Origin: Nafulsella turpanensis ZLM-10
Lineage (GTDB): Bacteria > Bacteroidota > Bacteroidia > Cytophagales > Cyclobacteriaceae
Assembly (NCBI RefSeq): GCF_000346615.1
Contig: NZ_ANNU01000025.1
Span: 1-64,000 of the forward strand
DNA length: 64,000 bases
Reading direction: 5' to 3'
Within the stretch, counting starts at the first letter, position 1; each line of letters begins with the position of its first letter. A program made the position numbers and the translations under genes. Of the stretch, positions 24,531-34,402 are shown one piece after another. The notes beneath the pieces are model-generated. The model did not search any database, had not been told where the DNA came from, and saw only the letters and a program-made list of their open reading frames with translations.

Positions 24531-24842
24531 CGGCTGTGGAAAGGGAACGGTAATATTTACCTGTCCCAATAAAAAATAAGGAAAAGGAAAAAGGAAATGA
24601 ACTTCCAGGCCTGAAACTTTGTAAAAATAGAGGATTTGGCCGGGCATAATACAAAAACATCAACACTTATCCATTACCCTTTTTCTCTTACAAGATTAAT
24701 TAAGTGAACTAAAACCCTACTTTAAAAAGGAGCTGCAGTAAAAAGCAGCGCTTAGCCATGCCTGAGTTTAGTACAATCTTAAGCCTGGAGCAGGAATGAT
24801 TGTTTAGGTGCGGAAGGAAAATATGAGGAGATACATAAAAGA
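24531..24842. other. Upstream region of the sigma-factor gene
   Basis: About 310 bases with no gene. An imperfect hairpin at roughly 24548-24572 may end msrA transcription. The sigma-factor promoter should lie near the end of this stretch, but no clean TAnnTTTG element is visible. Confidence 0.4.
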
Positions 24843-25709
24843 ATGAGACAGTTAAAAATAACCAACACTATTACCAACAGGGATAGTGCAACACTTGAGA
24901 AGTACTTTAACGAAGTTTCGAAGCTGGAGTTGCTTACAGCAGACGAAGAAGTTACACTTGCAAGCCGAATTAAGGAAGGCGATCAACTGGCGCTTGAAAA
25001 GCTGGTGAAGGCCAACCTCCGCTTTGTAGTTTCGGTAGCAAAGCAGTACCACCACAGTAAAGTGCCATTGAATGACCTCATTAATGAAGGAAACCTGGGC
25101 CTTATTAAGGCTGCCCAGATGTTCGATGCTACCAAAGGGTTTAAGTTTATTTCTTATGCCGTATGGTGGATTCGGCAGTCGATTATGCAGGCACTGGATA
25201 ACCATTCCAGAATGGTAAGAATTCCAAGTAATAAAATAAATGGTCTGTCGAAAATAAACCAGGCGATTTCACGTATGGAGCAGACTTACGAGCGGCAGCC
25301 TACCGAGGAAGAGCTTGCTGAATTCCTTGAGCTGGACATTAATGATATCAAGAATACCAATTATGCTTCTATGAAGCAGCTTTCTTTGGATGCGCCATTT
25401 GAAGAAGGAGAGGGAAACTCTTTGTTAGATGTTCTGGATGATCCGGATTCTAATGCAGCAGGAAATAATTTCGTTGAAAGCAGTTCTTTAAAAGGGGAGC
25501 TCCATCGCCTGCTCGCTGTTCTGTCTGATCGTGAAAGAGAAATCCTTATCCGCTTTTTCGGTATCGGATCAGATTATAGCCAGTCACTGGATGATATTGC
25601 CGATGATTTAAGCCTTACCAGGGAAAGGGTTCGTCAGATAAAAGAAAATGCCCTGAAGAAATTAAGATCTAAGTCTGGAATGAAGCTGTTGCTTCCTTAC
25701 CTGAACTAA
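24843..25709 (+). CDS. RpoD-like sigma-70 factor (probable group 2 paralog)
   Basis: A 288-residue sigma-70 factor without region 1.1, the normal form of Bacteroidota RpoD. Region 1.2 begins near residue 17, region 2 contains KANLRFVVSVAKQY, DLINEGNLGLIKAA and FISYAVWWIRQSI, region 3 spans about 125-195, and region 4 holds DREREILIRFFGIG and the helix-turn-helix LTRERVRQIKENALKKLR. It differs from typical primary factors at many positions (for example YHHSKVPLNDL and DNHSRMVRIPSNKINGL), so it may be an alternative housekeeping-like factor. No anti-sigma gene is adjacent. It sits between two msrA genes and has its own strong terminator. Confidence 0.9.
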   Translation: MRQLKITNTITNRDSATLEKYFNEVSKLELLTADEEVTLASRIKEGDQLALEKLVKANLRFVVSVAKQYHHSKVPLNDLINEGNLGLIKAAQMFDATKGFKFISYAVWWIRQSIMQALDNHSRMVRIPSNKINGLSKINQAISRMEQTYERQPTEEELAEFLELDINDIKNTNYASMKQLSLDAPFEEGEGNSLLDVLDDPDSNAAGNNFVESSSLKGELHRLLAVLSDREREILIRFFGIGSDYSQSLDDIADDLSLTRERVRQIKENALKKLRSKSGMKLLLPYLN

Positions 25710-25735
25710 AATCCTTTTTGGATTAATGAAAGCTA

Positions 25736-25776
25736 AACAGGTACTGTAATAAATAATTACGGTGCCTGTTTTTTTT
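25736..25776 (+). terminator. Terminator after the sigma-factor gene
   Basis: Fifteen-base arms 25736-25750 and 25756-25770 (two wobbles), 5-base loop and T8 tail. Very strong. Confidence 0.9.
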
Positions 25777-26005
25777 GCCATAATTTCCCAATTACCTTCT
25801 GGTAAAAAGCATTAGCAGCAGTAGGCTCAGCTAAAGTAAAAATGAGGGGAGGGAAGCGTTTGACCTACTTTTAATTAAAAAGAAAACATATGCTATAAAC
25901 AACGTGTCCTTTTATCAAAAGCAGCAGAAAAACAAAAATTTTTCAGGTATTGGACTTCTTCTAAAGTAACAGGAGTTAAAAAATTTCTACATAAAAAATA
26001 GCACT

Positions 26006-26686
26006 ATGATTAAAACATTGTCAATATGGTCCACCTTGTTCTCCCTCTTGCTGCTGGCCTGTTCCAGCGGGCCTGCCAGTGAGGAGGGGGGCAGGCAGGA
26101 ATTGAAAATAGAAACAGCCAGCTTAGAACTTCAGGCTTCTGAGCTGGATACCGCCACTTTTGCGGGTGGATGCTTTTGGTGTACCGAAGCATATTTTGAA
26201 AGAGTAAAAGGAGTTAAGGCAGTCGTTTCAGGGTATTCAGGTGGAACTACCCCAAATCCTACTTATAAACAGGTGAGCTACGGGCAAACAGATTATGCAG
26301 AGGCTGTTCAGGTTTATTATGATCCGGAGGTAGTCGATTATGCCACCTTGCTAAAAGTGTTTTTTGCCACTATCGATCCTACCCAGGTAAACCGGCAGGG
26401 GCCTGATGTTGGAGAGCAGTACCGTTCTGTGGTTTTTTATGATGGCAAAAAGGAAAAGAAGCTGGCGACCGAATACGTGGAAAAGCTGAGTGTATCTGGA
26501 AAGTATAGGAAACCAATTGCCACAAAGGTTCAGCCTCTCACAAATTTCTATGTGGCAGAGGACTACCACCAGGATTATTATGAGCTTAATCCTAATGATC
26601 CGTATGTTGTTTCGGTTGCCCGGCCAAAGGTGAAAAAGTTTGTAAAAGAATACCCGGAGCTTCTGAAGGAAAAGTATAAAAAATAG
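26006..26686 (+). CDS. msrA: Lipoprotein MsrA (envelope methionine sulfoxide reductase)
   Basis: A 226-residue MsrA with a lipoprotein signal: residues 1-18 are hydrophobic and LLLLAC gives the lipidated Cys19. A 30-residue linker leads to the MsrA domain with the catalytic GGCFWCTEAYF (Cys56), VSGYSGGT, GEQYRSVVFYDG and the AEDYHQDYY motif. It should repair oxidised methionine in periplasmic or outer-membrane proteins, complementing the cytoplasmic MsrA at 23985. Separate transcription is suggested by the terminator before it and the terminator after it. Confidence 0.93.
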   Translation: MIKTLSIWSTLFSLLLLACSSGPASEEGGRQELKIETASLELQASELDTATFAGGCFWCTEAYFERVKGVKAVVSGYSGGTTPNPTYKQVSYGQTDYAEAVQVYYDPEVVDYATLLKVFFATIDPTQVNRQGPDVGEQYRSVVFYDGKKEKKLATEYVEKLSVSGKYRKPIATKVQPLTNFYVAEDYHQDYYELNPNDPYVVSVARPKVKKFVKEYPELLKEKYKK

Positions 26687-26718
26687 GATGTGGCAGTTTA
26701 ACAGAAGCCACAGATATC

Positions 26719-26757
26719 AAAAAATCCCCGACCATTCAGTATGGTCGGGGGTTTTTG
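26719..26757. terminator. Bidirectional terminator between msrA and baeRF genes
   Basis: Fifteen-base arms 26721-26735 and 26741-26755 (one wobble) with a 5-base loop. An A-run on one side and a T-run on the other serve both convergent genes. Confidence 0.9.
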
Positions 26758-26784
26758 CTTGTCAAAGCTAAAAGTTCTAAGGAC

Positions 26785-28011
26785 TTAGTAGCGGAGTAAA
26801 GCCACCATTGGGGTCTGGATGGTTTTATCTGGTAACTCAGAAGGGTCCACCACAAAAGCCTGTCCGCCGTTGAGAATGGTTTGTATAGCAGATTTGCTTA
26901 CCAGGTCCATGTCTCCTTCCTGAAACTCCTCGTGCACATCCACATCCTGGGTGTCCGCTTTGAAACTGCCCCATTTATGAGCACCTTTAGCAACAAATAA
27001 AGAGTCAATTCGGCCATTGAAGGCTGCTGGCACTATCTCATTCAGGTGGTAGGTGGTTTTACCTGTGCCGGCTAAATCATGGTAAGCATTTCGACTTCTT
27101 TCTCTTTCTCTATTGAAATGAGGTTCTACAATTTTCCAGCTCTTCTTATGAAGGTCTCTTGCCTGCATTTCGTCAGGGTTTCCTTCCACTCCCTGGGGCA
27201 TCACATGGTAGTTAAAGCCATTAGACGCTTCGCGGAATAAAGGCTGCAGGTATTCAACAGACGCTAGTACCAAAGGGGTTTTAGGATTAAACAGGTAGTG
27301 TTTAAGTCCTTCGTTAAGATTTCGGAAGTACTCCTTAAGCAGGTGCTCATCATCTGAAGGATTATCGCCCTGGCCATGGAAGTTTGACCCGCCCCGGTTT
27401 CCGGATGGGTTTAAGTAGCCTCCTCCCTGAGATGTTCCAGGAGCAGGTGCTCCACCACCCTGTGAGCTGGACTGGTTCTGAATGCCTTTTTCAAAGTCGT
27501 AATTTTTAAGTACTTCAATCAGGCCTTGCTGCAGGGTGTCCTCTGTATCTATTTCATTTATATAGAAGCGGGTAGCCTCAAAAAGCCTTACCTTATTCTT
27601 GCTGATGGCCAGTATATGGTAAAGTCCGTCGCCGCTCATTAGAGGAATTAAAGGAAGTAACTGGAAAGATTGGGTAACACTGCAGAAATCTTCCATTTCA
27701 ATAGGAAGTCTGTGGTAACTGAAATGATTTTCTGAACGGAATACCGCCAGACCTTCCAGCTGCTGGTGCCAGAAATTTACGTCCTGTTGCAGCTTATATA
27801 AAGGCTCAAGTAGCTCTTCAACCTTTCTTCCATTCAGTCCCTTCTTTTCCAAACTCTGCTTTACCTTTTGAATCTGGTTTTTAAAGGCAATGGCATCCTG
27901 CCCGTTATTCACCTCTTTCCCGGCACGGTGGGTTGGAATAAAAATACTTATGCAATTATCCGCTCGATGGCTGGCCAATTCTTCCAGTTCTTTTTGGGTT
28001 AATATTTTCAT
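26785..28011 (-). CDS. baeRF family protein (bacterial eRF1-like)
   Basis: A 408-residue protein of the bacterial archaeo-eukaryotic release-factor (baeRF) superfamily, most like families 3/7. The N-terminal domain opens with MKILTQKELEELA and CISIFIPTHRAG. The middle domain has GDGLYHILAISKNKVRLFEA. The C-terminal domain ends with the characteristic VDPSELPDKTIQTPMVALLRY-type strand. A Gly/Ser/Gln-rich low-complexity segment (about residues 185-220) is inserted between domains. The frame extends to a TTG at 28056, but ATG 28011 starts the conserved domain. The family is predicted to act on ribosomes or peptidyl-tRNA; direct function is unproven. Monocistronic, with a shared terminator. Confidence 0.8.
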   Translation of the reverse strand: MKILTQKELEELASHRADNCISIFIPTHRAGKEVNNGQDAIAFKNQIQKVKQSLEKKGLNGRKVEELLEPLYKLQQDVNFWHQQLEGLAVFRSENHFSYHRLPIEMEDFCSVTQSFQLLPLIPLMSGDGLYHILAISKNKVRLFEATRFYINEIDTEDTLQQGLIEVLKNYDFEKGIQNQSSSQGGGAPAPGTSQGGGYLNPSGNRGGSNFHGQGDNPSDDEHLLKEYFRNLNEGLKHYLFNPKTPLVLASVEYLQPLFREASNGFNYHVMPQGVEGNPDEMQARDLHKKSWKIVEPHFNRERERSRNAYHDLAGTGKTTYHLNEIVPAAFNGRIDSLFVAKGAHKWGSFKADTQDVDVHEEFQEGDMDLVSKSAIQTILNGGQAFVVDPSELPDKTIQTPMVALLRY

Positions 28012-28264
28012 ACACTTAAAAATTAAAGTTTTTTCAAAAACTGCTTTCCTTTTCAACCGATTAAAAAGTGGGTTGTTTAGAGATATTTTAGTTTGAAAAA
28101 GGAGGAAAATTTTAAAAAGCTTATAACTATTCAGATAGTGGCATAGTTTTTAATATGATTCTACCGTATAATAAATGAAATTCAGGGATAAAAAGGGAAA
28201 ATATTTGACTTCTATCTCAATTCCTGTTTTCTTTAATTTTTTGAACAAACAAAATTATTAGAAA

Positions 28265-28780
28265 ATGAAGAAGAATAGAACAGTTAAAATGGTGAAGACT
28301 TTTGTAATGGTTATCGTACTGGCCCTGTTTGGCTTTAACAATGCAGTAGCCCAGGATGGGACGGAAATTACCGACGATAAACTGGAGGCTTACATCATGG
28401 TAATGGATTCGGTAACTGTTTTGAAAACACAGTTGTCTGATACGGTAAGTGCCATGATAGTAGAGCATGAGTTAATGGACGGTGGCAGAGCTTACAATAT
28501 CATCAAGTCTGCTGCAGGCGATAGTGTTCAGCTTGCTGAAGAAGGCATAACAGACGAGCAGCTGGTGGCATTTAAAGAGCTACAGAAAAAAAGAGAAGAG
28601 CTTGAAGCTGCTTTAAATGAGTCATTCAGTAATTTAGTAAAAGAATATGTTGGTATTTCAGAATATAATACCATTAGAAAGGGCCTCAAAAACGATCCGG
28701 AACTAAAAGAACGTTATCAGGCACTAAAAGAATCTGATACAGCTGAGGCTGCCACTACTGAAAGTGGTACTCCTGAGTAA
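28265..28780 (+). CDS. Secreted helical protein, DUF4168-like
   Basis: A 171-residue exported protein. A basic start and hydrophobic core (to residue 30, ending NAVAQ) form a signal peptide. The mature part is acidic and predominantly helical: EITDDKLEAYIMVMDSVTVL, a middle helix, then a long charged helix (LQKKREELEAALNESF) and FSNLVKEYVGISEYNTI, with a Thr/Ala/Glu-rich tail. The pattern resembles DUF4168 (periplasmic, unknown role), but the match is weak. Monocistronic with a terminator at 28803-28829. Confidence 0.65.
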   Translation: MKKNRTVKMVKTFVMVIVLALFGFNNAVAQDGTEITDDKLEAYIMVMDSVTVLKTQLSDTVSAMIVEHELMDGGRAYNIIKSAAGDSVQLAEEGITDEQLVAFKELQKKREELEAALNESFSNLVKEYVGISEYNTIRKGLKNDPELKERYQALKESDTAEAATTESGTPE

Positions 28781-28802
28781 GAGTTGTTTGCTTTTATGTG
28801 GG

Positions 28803-28829
28803 AAGGCTGCCAATCGGTAGCCTTTTTTC
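28803..28829 (+). terminator. Terminator after the DUF4168-like gene
   Basis: Nine-base arms 28803-28811 and 28816-28824 (one wobble), 4-base loop and T-run. Confidence 0.8.
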
Positions 28830-28907
28830 GTACCTTTATGTTTTGGCAGCCTCTGTAAAAAAAGAGTAAGTGAAGATGGCGATATACTATCTACCACTAG
28901 TTCGTCG

Positions 28908-28915
28908 TATATTTG
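28908..28915 (+). promoter_or_regulatory. -7-like element TATATTTG
   Basis: A perfect TAnnTTTG element of the Bacteroidota type, 41 bases before the ATG at 28956. No convincing -33 TTG is seen at the usual distance. Confidence 0.4.
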
Positions 28916-28955
28916 GTAGAGCCGGTGGGTAAGAGGCATTGGTAAAAATTTGTTT

Positions 28956-30026
28956 ATGGGTAAAGTATCTGTTTTACTTCTTTCTTTACTTTTGTTTTCA
29001 ATGCCACAGGTTTTAGCCCAGCGGCAAATGAATGAACCTCCTCCATTTCAAAACAAGGAAGTAAAAAGGAGTATTTTTCGGCAGGCCCTGAGCAAAGTAA
29101 ATATAGGAACTAGCTCAGGCTATGGCTATACCAGATACCAGCAAAACCTGCAAGGTAATTCCATTCTCCTGAAAGAAGGTGTTCATTATCTTGTTCCTGA
29201 TCCGAGTCTGAAAAAGAGCAATACCAGTGTGGTGAGAGGCTATGCCGGCTGGCTTACCAATCCAGTAGATTACCCGAATCTTATTGCATCTGACGAGGAT
29301 ATTATCGTTCCGGGCGACTCCGTGCAGCTAGGGCTTGCTGGCTCCGGCCAAAGTATTCCGCTTAACCTTAGCCTCCACATAAACCTGATTGACCGGATAA
29401 AAGTCGGGGGTGGGGTGGCCGCAGAGTGGCATAGCATCCGTGAAGTGGCGTTTACTGAAGCCGCTGATATTCTGGGGCCATACAAGTCCAATGTCAGTTC
29501 AGCTCTTATCCTTCGGTATTATGGTCTTCTTGGGGCAAGGATAAGCCGCTGGTATTTCTGGGATTTTACCTTAGATACCCATATAGGGAAAAAGAAGTAT
29601 ACCGGCCCTTTTAGTCAGGAAAGCCTTAGGGATGGCTTCTATTTTAATGTAGGACTCCTGACCGAAAAACATTTTTCAGAATACTTTCGCCTCACCCTTC
29701 GCCCTTCGGTAGAATGGGCTTCTTATAATATGGATCTTGGCACCTCAGGCCACTCCGTAAAAACCAATACCCCATCATTCTTTTTACAAGCAGGGATTAG
29801 CCTTAATTATCCGCGCCTGCCGCGCTGCCCGATTGATCGCTGCCACGTTCAGCTTGAGCATGTACACTTCGGAAAGGAGTACAGAGGGCAGCCTATTTAC
29901 CGCTGGCAAAATCCAAAATACGGCCAAAATCATCCGGAACTCATGCGGAACAAAAAGCGGAGCAAAGATGATACGGAACAAAGGCAGCAGTACCAGCGGA
30001 AGCGCAAAAAATTTCTGTTTTGGTAG
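28956..30026 (+). CDS. Secreted, probably outer-membrane protein of unknown function
   Basis: A 356-residue protein with a signal peptide (residues 1-22, MGKVSVLLLSLLLFSMPQVLAQ). Most of the mature part (about 50-280) alternates hydrophobic and polar residues with aromatic girdles, as in outer-membrane beta-barrels, for example RYYGLLGARISRWYFWDFTL. It then changes abruptly at CPIDRCHVQLEHVHFGKEYR to a Lys/Arg/Gln-rich basic tail that ends in FLFW. No family name was recognised. The earlier start at 28950 is TTG; ATG 28956 is preferred. Followed by gyrA with no clear terminator. Confidence 0.7.
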   Translation: MGKVSVLLLSLLLFSMPQVLAQRQMNEPPPFQNKEVKRSIFRQALSKVNIGTSSGYGYTRYQQNLQGNSILLKEGVHYLVPDPSLKKSNTSVVRGYAGWLTNPVDYPNLIASDEDIIVPGDSVQLGLAGSGQSIPLNLSLHINLIDRIKVGGGVAAEWHSIREVAFTEAADILGPYKSNVSSALILRYYGLLGARISRWYFWDFTLDTHIGKKKYTGPFSQESLRDGFYFNVGLLTEKHFSEYFRLTLRPSVEWASYNMDLGTSGHSVKTNTPSFFLQAGISLNYPRLPRCPIDRCHVQLEHVHFGKEYRGQPIYRWQNPKYGQNHPELMRNKKRSKDDTEQRQQYQRKRKKFLFW

Positions 30027-30131
30027 CCTGTTTTATCCCCTTCATTTAAAGTGTTACTTCAAGCCTATTGAGGTAGGCAGGTTGGATTTTTTTGATTAAA
30101 TTGCAGGCTGTATTAGACAATCAACTCATTT

Positions 30132-32678
30132 ATGGCAGAAGGATTAAACGAAAACATCATCCCTATCAATATTGAGGATGAAATGCGGGGAGCCTATATC
30201 GACTACTCCATGTCGGTTATTATTTCCCGTGCCCTGCCCGATGTGCGCGATGGCCTTAAGCCCGTGCATCGCCGGGTGTTATACGGAATGTTGGAGCTGG
30301 GAGTCACCTATAATAAAGCATACAAAAAATCGGCCCGTATTGTAGGAGAGGTGTTGGGTAAGTACCACCCACATGGCGACTCTTCTGTATATGATACCAT
30401 GGTCCGGATGGCCCAGCCATGGTCGCTCCGTTACCCGCTGGTGGACGGCCAGGGTAACTTCGGCTCCATTGACGGCGACTCACCCGCGGCCATGCGTTAT
30501 ACCGAAGCCCGCCTCCGCCGTATTGCAGAAGAACTACTGGCGGATATCAATAAAAATACGGTTGATTTTCAGCCAAACTTCGACGATTCCCTTCAGGAGC
30601 CTTCCGTTTTACCAGGAAAACTACCTAACCTCCTGCTTAACGGAGCTTCAGGTATTGCGGTAGGGATGGCCACCAATATGCCTCCTCATAACCTTACTGA
30701 GGTTGTAAATGGTATTGTTGCCTATATCGATAATAACGATATAGAAATTGCTGAATTAATGCAGCACATTACCGCACCTGATTTCCCTACAGGAGCTACC
30801 ATCTATGGCTATCAGGGAGTAAAGGCGGCCTTTGAAACAGGTCGCGGGCGTATTGTTATGCGCGCCAAAGCGCATTTCGATACTACAAAAACTGGGAAGG
30901 AGCAGATTATCGTCTCTGAAATTCCTTACCAGGTGAATAAGGCCAGCATGATTGAAAAAACAGCGGCCTTAGTTAACGAAAAGAAAATTGAAGGTATTTC
31001 CGATATCCGCGATGAATCCGACAGAAACGGTTTGCGGATTGTTTACGACCTGAAGAGAGATGCCATTCCCAATGTAGTCCTCAATAACCTTTATAAATAT
31101 ACGCAGCTCCAGTCTTCTTTTGGGGTTAACAATGTGGCCCTTGTAAAAGGCCGACCCGAAACGCTGAACCTCAAGGACATGATCCATCATTATGTGGACC
31201 ACCGCCACGAGGTGGTTGTCCGCAGAACGGAGTATGAACTGGATGAGGCACAGAAAAGAGCGCATATTCTGGAAGGTTATCTCATAGCACTGGATAATCT
31301 GGATGAAATTATTGAATTAATTCGTGGTTCCCGCGACCCTGAAATTGCCCGTAATGGACTGATTGAACGCTTTAGTCTCAGTGAGATACAGGCTCGTGCT
31401 ATTTTAGATATGCGTTTGCAGCGCCTCACGGGCATGGAACGTGAAAAGATCCAGAATGAGTACAATGAGGTAATGGCACAGATAGAAGATCTGCGCGACA
31501 TCCTGGCAAGGGTGGAGCGCCGGATGGAGATTATCAAAGACGAGCTACTGCAGTTACAGGAGCGTTATGGTGATGACCGCCGTACTGATATCGTGCATAG
31601 TGCAGAAGACATTACGATCGAGGACATGATCCCGAATGAAGCGGTAGTACTGACCATTTCGCATCAGGGATATGTGAAGAGAACCCAGCTGGCCGAATAC
31701 CGAACGCAGGGCCGGGGAGGAGTGGGCTCCAGAGGAGTGTCTACAAAAGAAGATGATTTTACCGAGCACCTTTTCATTGCCCACACCCACAACTATCTGT
31801 TAATCTTCACCGAGAAGGGTAAAGTTTTCTGGATGAAGGTGTATGAAATTCCGGAGGGAAGTAAAAACTCCAAAGGTCGGGCAATACAGAACCTGATTAA
31901 TATTGAGCCGGACGATAATGTTCGGGCTGTTATTAATGTTGAAAACCTCAAGGACGAGGACTACCTCAATAATAACTACCTGGTAATGTGTACCATCAAT
32001 GGTACCATTAAAAAGACCCCGCTGGAAGCTTACTCACGCCCACGCCAGAATGGCGTAAACGCCATTACCATCAATGACGGCGATCGTCTGCTAGATGTGC
32101 GAATTACCAATGGCAACAACCATATTGTGATGGCACTTGAATCTGGACGCGCTATTCACTTTCATGAAGCAGATGTTCGTTCCATGGGCCGTACCGCTGC
32201 CGGTGTAAGAGGTATAAGCCGTGAGAATGAGGAAGATAAGGTAATTGGCATGGTATGTGTTAGTAGAGAAGATGCCAGCCTGTTGGTAGTGAGTGAGAGG
32301 GGCTATGGCAAGCGTTCATCAACCGAGGAGTATCGTATTACCAAAAGAGGTGGTAAGGGAGTGAAGGCGATGAAAATTACGGAAAAGACTGGTAACCTGG
32401 TAGCTATCAAAGAAGTAATCGATAGCGATGAGCTGATGATTATTAACCGCTCCGGGATTACCATCCGTTTAAAGGTGGATGATCTGCGGGTGATGGGCCG
32501 TGCCACTCAGGGAGTGAAGCTGATTAGGCTTGGCGAAAATGATAAAATTTCTTCCGTTGAAAAAATTGAAGCAATAGAAGAGGAAGAAATCGAAAACAAT
32601 ATCGTGGAAGAGGAGATAAAAGATGTGGAGAAGCTCGATAATGTCGATGATCCCGATCCGGATATGGATGCTAAGTAA
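30132..32678 (+). CDS. gyrA: DNA gyrase subunit A
   Basis: An 848-residue GyrA, the breakage-reunion subunit that introduces negative supercoils with GyrB. The N-terminus [20 protein letters not shown] is typical. The quinolone pocket reads [12 protein letters not shown] (Ser84, Asp88, both in the sensitive state), and the active-site Tyr123 lies in MRYTEARL. A tower and coiled-coil domain follow. The C-terminal beta-pinwheel begins near residue 500, with [10 protein letters not shown] at the GyrA-box position. The last 40 residues are a strongly acidic Glu/Asp-rich tail. The TPR gene follows after 33 bases with no terminator between, so the two may be co-transcribed. Confidence 0.97.
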   Translation: MAEGLNENIIPINIEDEMRGAYIDYSMSVIISRALPDVRDGLKPVHRRVLYGMLELGVTYNKAYKKSARIVGEVLGKYHPHGDSSVYDTMVRMAQPWSLRYPLVDGQGNFGSIDGDSPAAMRYTEARLRRIAEELLADINKNTVDFQPNFDDSLQEPSVLPGKLPNLLLNGASGIAVGMATNMPPHNLTEVVNGIVAYIDNNDIEIAELMQHITAPDFPTGATIYGYQGVKAAFETGRGRIVMRAKAHFDTTKTGKEQIIVSEIPYQVNKASMIEKTAALVNEKKIEGISDIRDESDRNGLRIVYDLKRDAIPNVVLNNLYKYTQLQSSFGVNNVALVKGRPETLNLKDMIHHYVDHRHEVVVRRTEYELDEAQKRAHILEGYLIALDNLDEIIELIRGSRDPEIARNGLIERFSLSEIQARAILDMRLQRLTGMEREKIQNEYNEVMAQIEDLRDILARVERRMEIIKDELLQLQERYGDDRRTDIVHSAEDITIEDMIPNEAVVLTISHQGYVKRTQLAEYRTQGRGGVGSRGVSTKEDDFTEHLFIAHTHNYLLIFTEKGKVFWMKVYEIPEGSKNSKGRAIQNLINIEPDDNVRAVINVENLKDEDYLNNNYLVMCTINGTIKKTPLEAYSRPRQNGVNAITINDGDRLLDVRITNGNNHIVMALESGRAIHFHEADVRSMGRTAAGVRGISRENEEDKVIGMVCVSREDASLLVVSERGYGKRSSTEEYRITKRGGKGVKAMKITEKTGNLVAIKEVIDSDELMIINRSGITIRLKVDDLRVMGRATQGVKLIRLGENDKISSVEKIEAIEEEEIENNIVEEEIKDVEKLDNVDDPDPDMDAK

Positions 32679-32711
32679 AAGAACCTTTAACAACTAAATT
32701 TTTATATTCTT

Positions 32712-33866
32712 ATGAAGAAACCACTCATTATTTTACTGATGTGCTTTGGTTTTGTTGCTGGTTATGCCCAGAATAAAGCCGTCAGAAAAGCCTCCAGTCA
32801 CCTTGAAAAAGGAGAACTGGCGGAAGCTAAAGCACAGATTGACCAGGCTGTTGTACATGAAAAAACCCTGGATGAGGCTAAGACTTGGTTCACCAAAGGA
32901 CAGGTATATAGTGCCATTGCTACTTCGGAAGATGAGTCCGTTAAAAACCTTGCACCTGAAGCCCTGAAAGAAGCAGCAACCGCTTTTCGGAAAGCCATGG
33001 AGCTTGAGGGGAAAGAAAGTGCTCCAATGTATGTTTTTGCTCAGCAGGAATTAGAAAATCTTTGGGGGCAAATGATTAACCAGGGAGCAACCTCATATGA
33101 GGCAGCCAATTATGAAGAAGCAGTTAAGTTTTTTGACCGCGCACTTTTAGTGAAGCCTACAGATACCACTGCTGCACTTTATGCAGGAGTGGCCGCTCAG
33201 CAAATGGGGAACCAGGATCTGGCATCCACTTACTTCTATAAGCTGGTTGAAACCGGAAATGCTGACAAGGATATTTTCAATACCCTGATTGCCTACGAGC
33301 GTGACCAGAAGGAGAACTTCGAAAAAGCACAGGCACTGATTGACCAGGCCCAGGCAAAATATCCTGATGATGTACAATTCAAAAAGCAGGAAGTAAGCTT
33401 ATTACTGAAGCAGGACAAAACTGCCGAAGCTAAAACGGAATTAGAACAGGCAATTGCCGCAGAGCCTAATAATCCGGATCTGTACTTTAACCTTGGTTAT
33501 TTAAATGAAGAACTGGGAGATGCTGAAGCAGCTATCGCAGCCTATAAAAAGGCGCTGGAGGTAGACCCAAAGCATGCCAACTCCGCCTTTAACCTGGCGG
33601 TAATTCATTATAACAGGGCCGCTGATTTGATTAAAGAAGCCAATAGCCTGGGGATTAGTGCCGCAGACCGCAAAAAAACAAAAGAGCTGGAAGCGAAAGC
33701 TAAAACTTTATTTACCGAAGCACTGCCTTTTCTTGAGCAAGCGCTGGCGTTACACCCGGACAACCGTACCATCATGGAAATTACCATGGTTGCTTATGAC
33801 AGAGCCGGGATGACAGACAAAGCCAATGCGCTGCAAAAGAAAGTCGACAGCATGCCTGTAGAGTAA
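32712..33866 (+). CDS. Secreted tetratricopeptide-repeat protein
   Basis: A 384-residue protein with a signal peptide (residues 1-19, ending GYAQ) and a solenoid of TPR units: around residues 22-55, 135-170, 172-205, 210-245, 250-290 (PNNPDLYFNLGYLNEELGDAE) and 325-365. It is probably a periplasmic scaffold for protein-protein contacts; the partner is unknown. A recurrent Ala/Lys/Glu composition and the FYKL pattern support the TPR call. It directly follows gyrA and ends at a strong terminator. Confidence 0.88.
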   Translation: MKKPLIILLMCFGFVAGYAQNKAVRKASSHLEKGELAEAKAQIDQAVVHEKTLDEAKTWFTKGQVYSAIATSEDESVKNLAPEALKEAATAFRKAMELEGKESAPMYVFAQQELENLWGQMINQGATSYEAANYEEAVKFFDRALLVKPTDTTAALYAGVAAQQMGNQDLASTYFYKLVETGNADKDIFNTLIAYERDQKENFEKAQALIDQAQAKYPDDVQFKKQEVSLLLKQDKTAEAKTELEQAIAAEPNNPDLYFNLGYLNEELGDAEAAIAAYKKALEVDPKHANSAFNLAVIHYNRAADLIKEANSLGISAADRKKTKELEAKAKTLFTEALPFLEQALALHPDNRTIMEITMVAYDRAGMTDKANALQKKVDSMPVE

Positions 33867-33887
33867 GTTGCTCACAACTAAGAAGAC

Positions 33888-33925
33888 TAAAAAACCCGGG
33901 CCAGCAATGGAACCGGGTTTTTTAT
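33888..33925 (+). terminator. Terminator after the TPR gene
   Basis: Twelve-base arms 33888-33899 and 33913-33924 with a 13-base loop; the arm carries the U-run. Confidence 0.85.
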
Positions 33926-34063
33926 TGCAGGAGTGAAGAGATGAGGAGCAGTTTAGGAAGCTGAAGGGTAATACCACATATTTAACATAATATAAATTAT
34001 ATAACAAATAGATCAGAAGAATGAATAAGCCGGATGGCTCCTTAACCCAGTATAAAGCTAAAT

Positions 34064-34306
34064 TCAGATAATCCTGGATTCTGAATATAAATCATATGCT
34101 GCCACAAGAGATTCCCGCCCGCTTGATATGGGAAAGTCATCCAACTCAGTTCGATTCTCTACATAAACAGGTTGATACTCTGCATCAAGTTCGTTCCAAA
34201 TAATCAGCAGATAACTGCTGTTCAGTTTACTCTGCCGGCCATTTTCCAGCCAGGTATCAAAGAGCTCCTCATCAAGTGGCTTTGGGAAGCCAGCACCATC
34301 AAACAT
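34064..34306 (-). CDS. Small acidic protein of unknown function
   Basis: An 80-residue acidic protein with the phrase FPKPLDEELFDTWLENGRQSK, then YLLIIWNELDAEYQPVYVENR and a C-terminal GRESLVAAYDLYSESRII. The texture (aromatic strand, Glu-rich helix) suggests a folded domain, and similar short proteins are common in Cytophagales genomes, but I cannot name the family. It begins with ATG, has no signal peptide, and follows the GIY-YIG gene by about 97 bases in the same direction, so co-transcription is possible. Confidence 0.65.
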   Translation of the reverse strand: MFDGAGFPKPLDEELFDTWLENGRQSKLNSSYLLIIWNELDAEYQPVYVENRTELDDFPISSGRESLVAAYDLYSESRII

Positions 34307-34402
34307 AAGAAAGATTTAGAGTTTATTCGAAATGATAGCAATTTAGGCAACCTGGCAGAGCAAACCAATCATCACCTTTTAGTAGTTCAGCTTTAGGGCC
34401 GT

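Noticed and set aside
26785-28011. NGGQAF in the baeRF protein as the catalytic GGQ of a release factor
   Set aside because: It lies near the C-terminal end where the family usually has a Gly-rich strand, not at the GGQ domain position.
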